Below, in pieces: positions 62,982-64,000 of a stretch of 64,000 nt of DNA. Below the pieces are notes generated by a model. It did not search any database. It saw nothing but the letters and a program-made list of their open reading frames with translations, and had not been told where the DNA came from. Position 1 is the first letter of the stretch. The number at the start of each line of letters is the position of its first letter. Source of the stretch: Burkholderiales bacterium PBB6 (GTDB lineage: Bacteria; Pseudomonadota; Gammaproteobacteria; Burkholderiales; Burkholderiaceae_C); contig NKIH01000001.1 in the NCBI GenBank assembly GCA_002255925.1, positions 1,116,001-1,180,000 on the forward strand, in the 5' to 3' direction. The position numbers and the translations under genes are program-made.

Positions 62982-64000
62982 ATGTTCAATTCAACGACGC
63001 TTCGTGCCCGCACTACCCTCAACAGCCGCTTTGGCCCCAGCCTGCGCTGGGCGGGTGCCGGCTTGTGCCTGTGCGCCCTCGCGGTCCTGGTTGCCTGTGG
63101 CGGCGGTGGCGGCGGTGATGCCACCACGGCGGGCAGCAACACCGGCGGCAACGCCACGGCCAGCGCTTACACGGCAGGTGCCATCTCCGGCTTCGGCTCG
63201 ATCATCGTGAACGGTGTGCGCTTCGACGACAGCAGCGCTGATGTGCTCGACGACGACGGCGTGCGCCATGGCCGTGACGAACTCAAGCTCGGCACGCAGG
63301 TGGAAATCGAGAGCGGCTCGCTCAACCGCACCACCCAGCGCGCCAGCGCCAGCATCATCCGCTTTGGCAGTGCACTGCTGGGCCCGGTGGAAGCCATCAA
63401 CGCCGCCAGCAACCAGCTGACGGTGCTGGGCCAGACGGTGGAAGTGGCCACCACCACGGTGTTCTCCGACGGCCTGTCGGGCGGCCTCAGCGCCATCACC
63501 ACCGGCATGGTGCTGGAGGTGCATGCCCGCCTCGACACCGCCCGCGCCGTTTATGTGGCCACCCGCATCGAAGCCGAGACCGGCGCCACCGCCTACCAGG
63601 TGCGCGGCACCGTGGCCTCGCTCGACACCACCGCCAAGACCTTCCGCATCGGCAACGCTGTCATCAACTACGCCGGCGTGGCCACCGTGCCCACCGGCCT
63701 GGCCAACGGCAGCAATGTGCGCGCCAGCCTGCAAACCACGGCCGTCAATGGCCAGTGGGTGGCCACGGCCCTCAAGTCGGCGGAGCGCAAGGTGGGCAAC
63801 CACAGCGAGTCGGAAGTGCACGGCCTGATCACCGCGTTCACCTCGGTCACCGCGTTCAGTGTCGACGGCCTGGCGGTGGATGCCACCAACGCCAGCTTCC
63901 CAGACGGCCAGACCGGCGTGGTGCTGGGTGCCCGTGTCGAAGTGGAAGGCCCGGTCGTGAACGGGGTGCTGGTGGCCACCAAGGTCAGCGTGGAAGACGA
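62982..64000 (+). CDS. DUF5666-type lipoprotein, N-terminal part
   Basis: An open frame of 339 codons that runs past the end of the window. A signal with lipobox LAVLVACGGGGGG is followed by DUF5666-like repeats: AGAISGFGSIIVNGVRFD near 62, LLGPVEAINAASNQLTVLGQTVEV near 131, VRGTVASLDTTAKTFRIGNAVI near 208 and VHGLITAFTSVTAFSVDGLAV near 277. The repeats are beta-like, about 70 residues apart. A GGAGG ribosome site precedes the ATG. Outer-membrane or periplasmic; function unknown. The C-terminus is not in the window. Confidence 0.85.
   Translation, partial: MFNSTTLRARTTLNSRFGPSLRWAGAGLCLCALAVLVACGGGGGGDATTAGSNTGGNATASAYTAGAISGFGSIIVNGVRFDDSSADVLDDDGVRHGRDELKLGTQVEIESGSLNRTTQRASASIIRFGSALLGPVEAINAASNQLTVLGQTVEVATTTVFSDGLSGGLSAITTGMVLEVHARLDTARAVYVATRIEAETGATAYQVRGTVASLDTTAKTFRIGNAVINYAGVATVPTGLANGSNVRASLQTTAVNGQWVATALKSAERKVGNHSESEVHGLITAFTSVTAFSVDGLAVDATNASFPDGQTGVVLGARVEVEGPVVNGVLVATKVSVED

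Overview
The window is GC-rich DNA (roughly two thirds G+C by eye) with dense, mostly single-copy bacterial genes. It looks like the chromosome of a betaproteobacterium of the order Burkholderiales, probably near Leptothrix, Ideonella, Rubrivivax or Aquabacterium. That is inferred from gene content: a Fcs-type feruloyl-CoA synthase with Liv-type transporters, DUF1841, cytochrome c4, 7TMR-DISM diguanylate cyclase and YgiQ. The species cannot be fixed from the sequence alone. I see no insertion sequence, prophage, CRISPR array, rRNA or plasmid gene. One tRNA, tRNA-Arg(CCU), lies near 19.9 kb.

Layout. 1-2.2 kb: end of hutU and complete hutH (histidine degradation). 2.2-8 kb: small envelope and secreted proteins, an L-asparaginase II-type protein, a Lys/His-rich exported peptide and the radical SAM protein YgiQ. 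8.1-12 kb: an AsmA-like protein, a DUF429 protein, YkvA, a secreted thermonuclease and a lipoprotein. 12-17.5 kb (minus strand): arginase, LOG-family protein, MoeB/ThiF, the periplasmic protease CtpA and a ferric-type ABC ATPase, with its permease transcribed divergently. 19-27 kb: CAP-domain lipoprotein, tRNA-Arg, tamB-tamA and a VWA protein. 27-34.5 kb: diguanylate cyclase, S9 peptidase, acetyltransferase, MoxR ATPase, cytochrome c4 with a clear terminator, and a DUF3391/HD-GYP phosphodiesterase. 34.5-39 kb: copper ATPase copA, a CopZ-like chaperone and an oligopeptide-type binding protein.

40.2-52 kb is the most coherent block. A divergently transcribed amidohydrolase faces a nine-gene plus-strand run: crotonase, feruloyl-CoA synthase-like ligase, SDR dehydrogenase, branched-chain-type binding protein, LivH, a LivM-LivG fusion, LivF, acyl-CoA dehydrogenase and a MarR regulator. 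Together these could import a hydroxycinnamate-type phenylpropanoid acid, activate it with CoA and shorten its side chain by hydration, oxidation and hydrolytic C-C cleavage. That resembles the cou pathway rather than the retro-aldol feruloyl-CoA hydratase-lyase route. The divergent promoter region carries two matching 25-bp palindromes, one in front of each transcription unit.

52-59 kb is a signalling block: an AraC-type regulator with a TPR-like N-terminus, a degenerate membrane-anchored EAL-like protein, an uncharacterised protein with two STAS-like segments, and a 7TMR-DISM diguanylate cyclase. The window ends with an L-lactate dehydrogenase-like flavoenzyme, a LysR regulator, a YbaN-family protein, DNA polymerase IV and the start of a DUF5666 lipoprotein that runs off the end.
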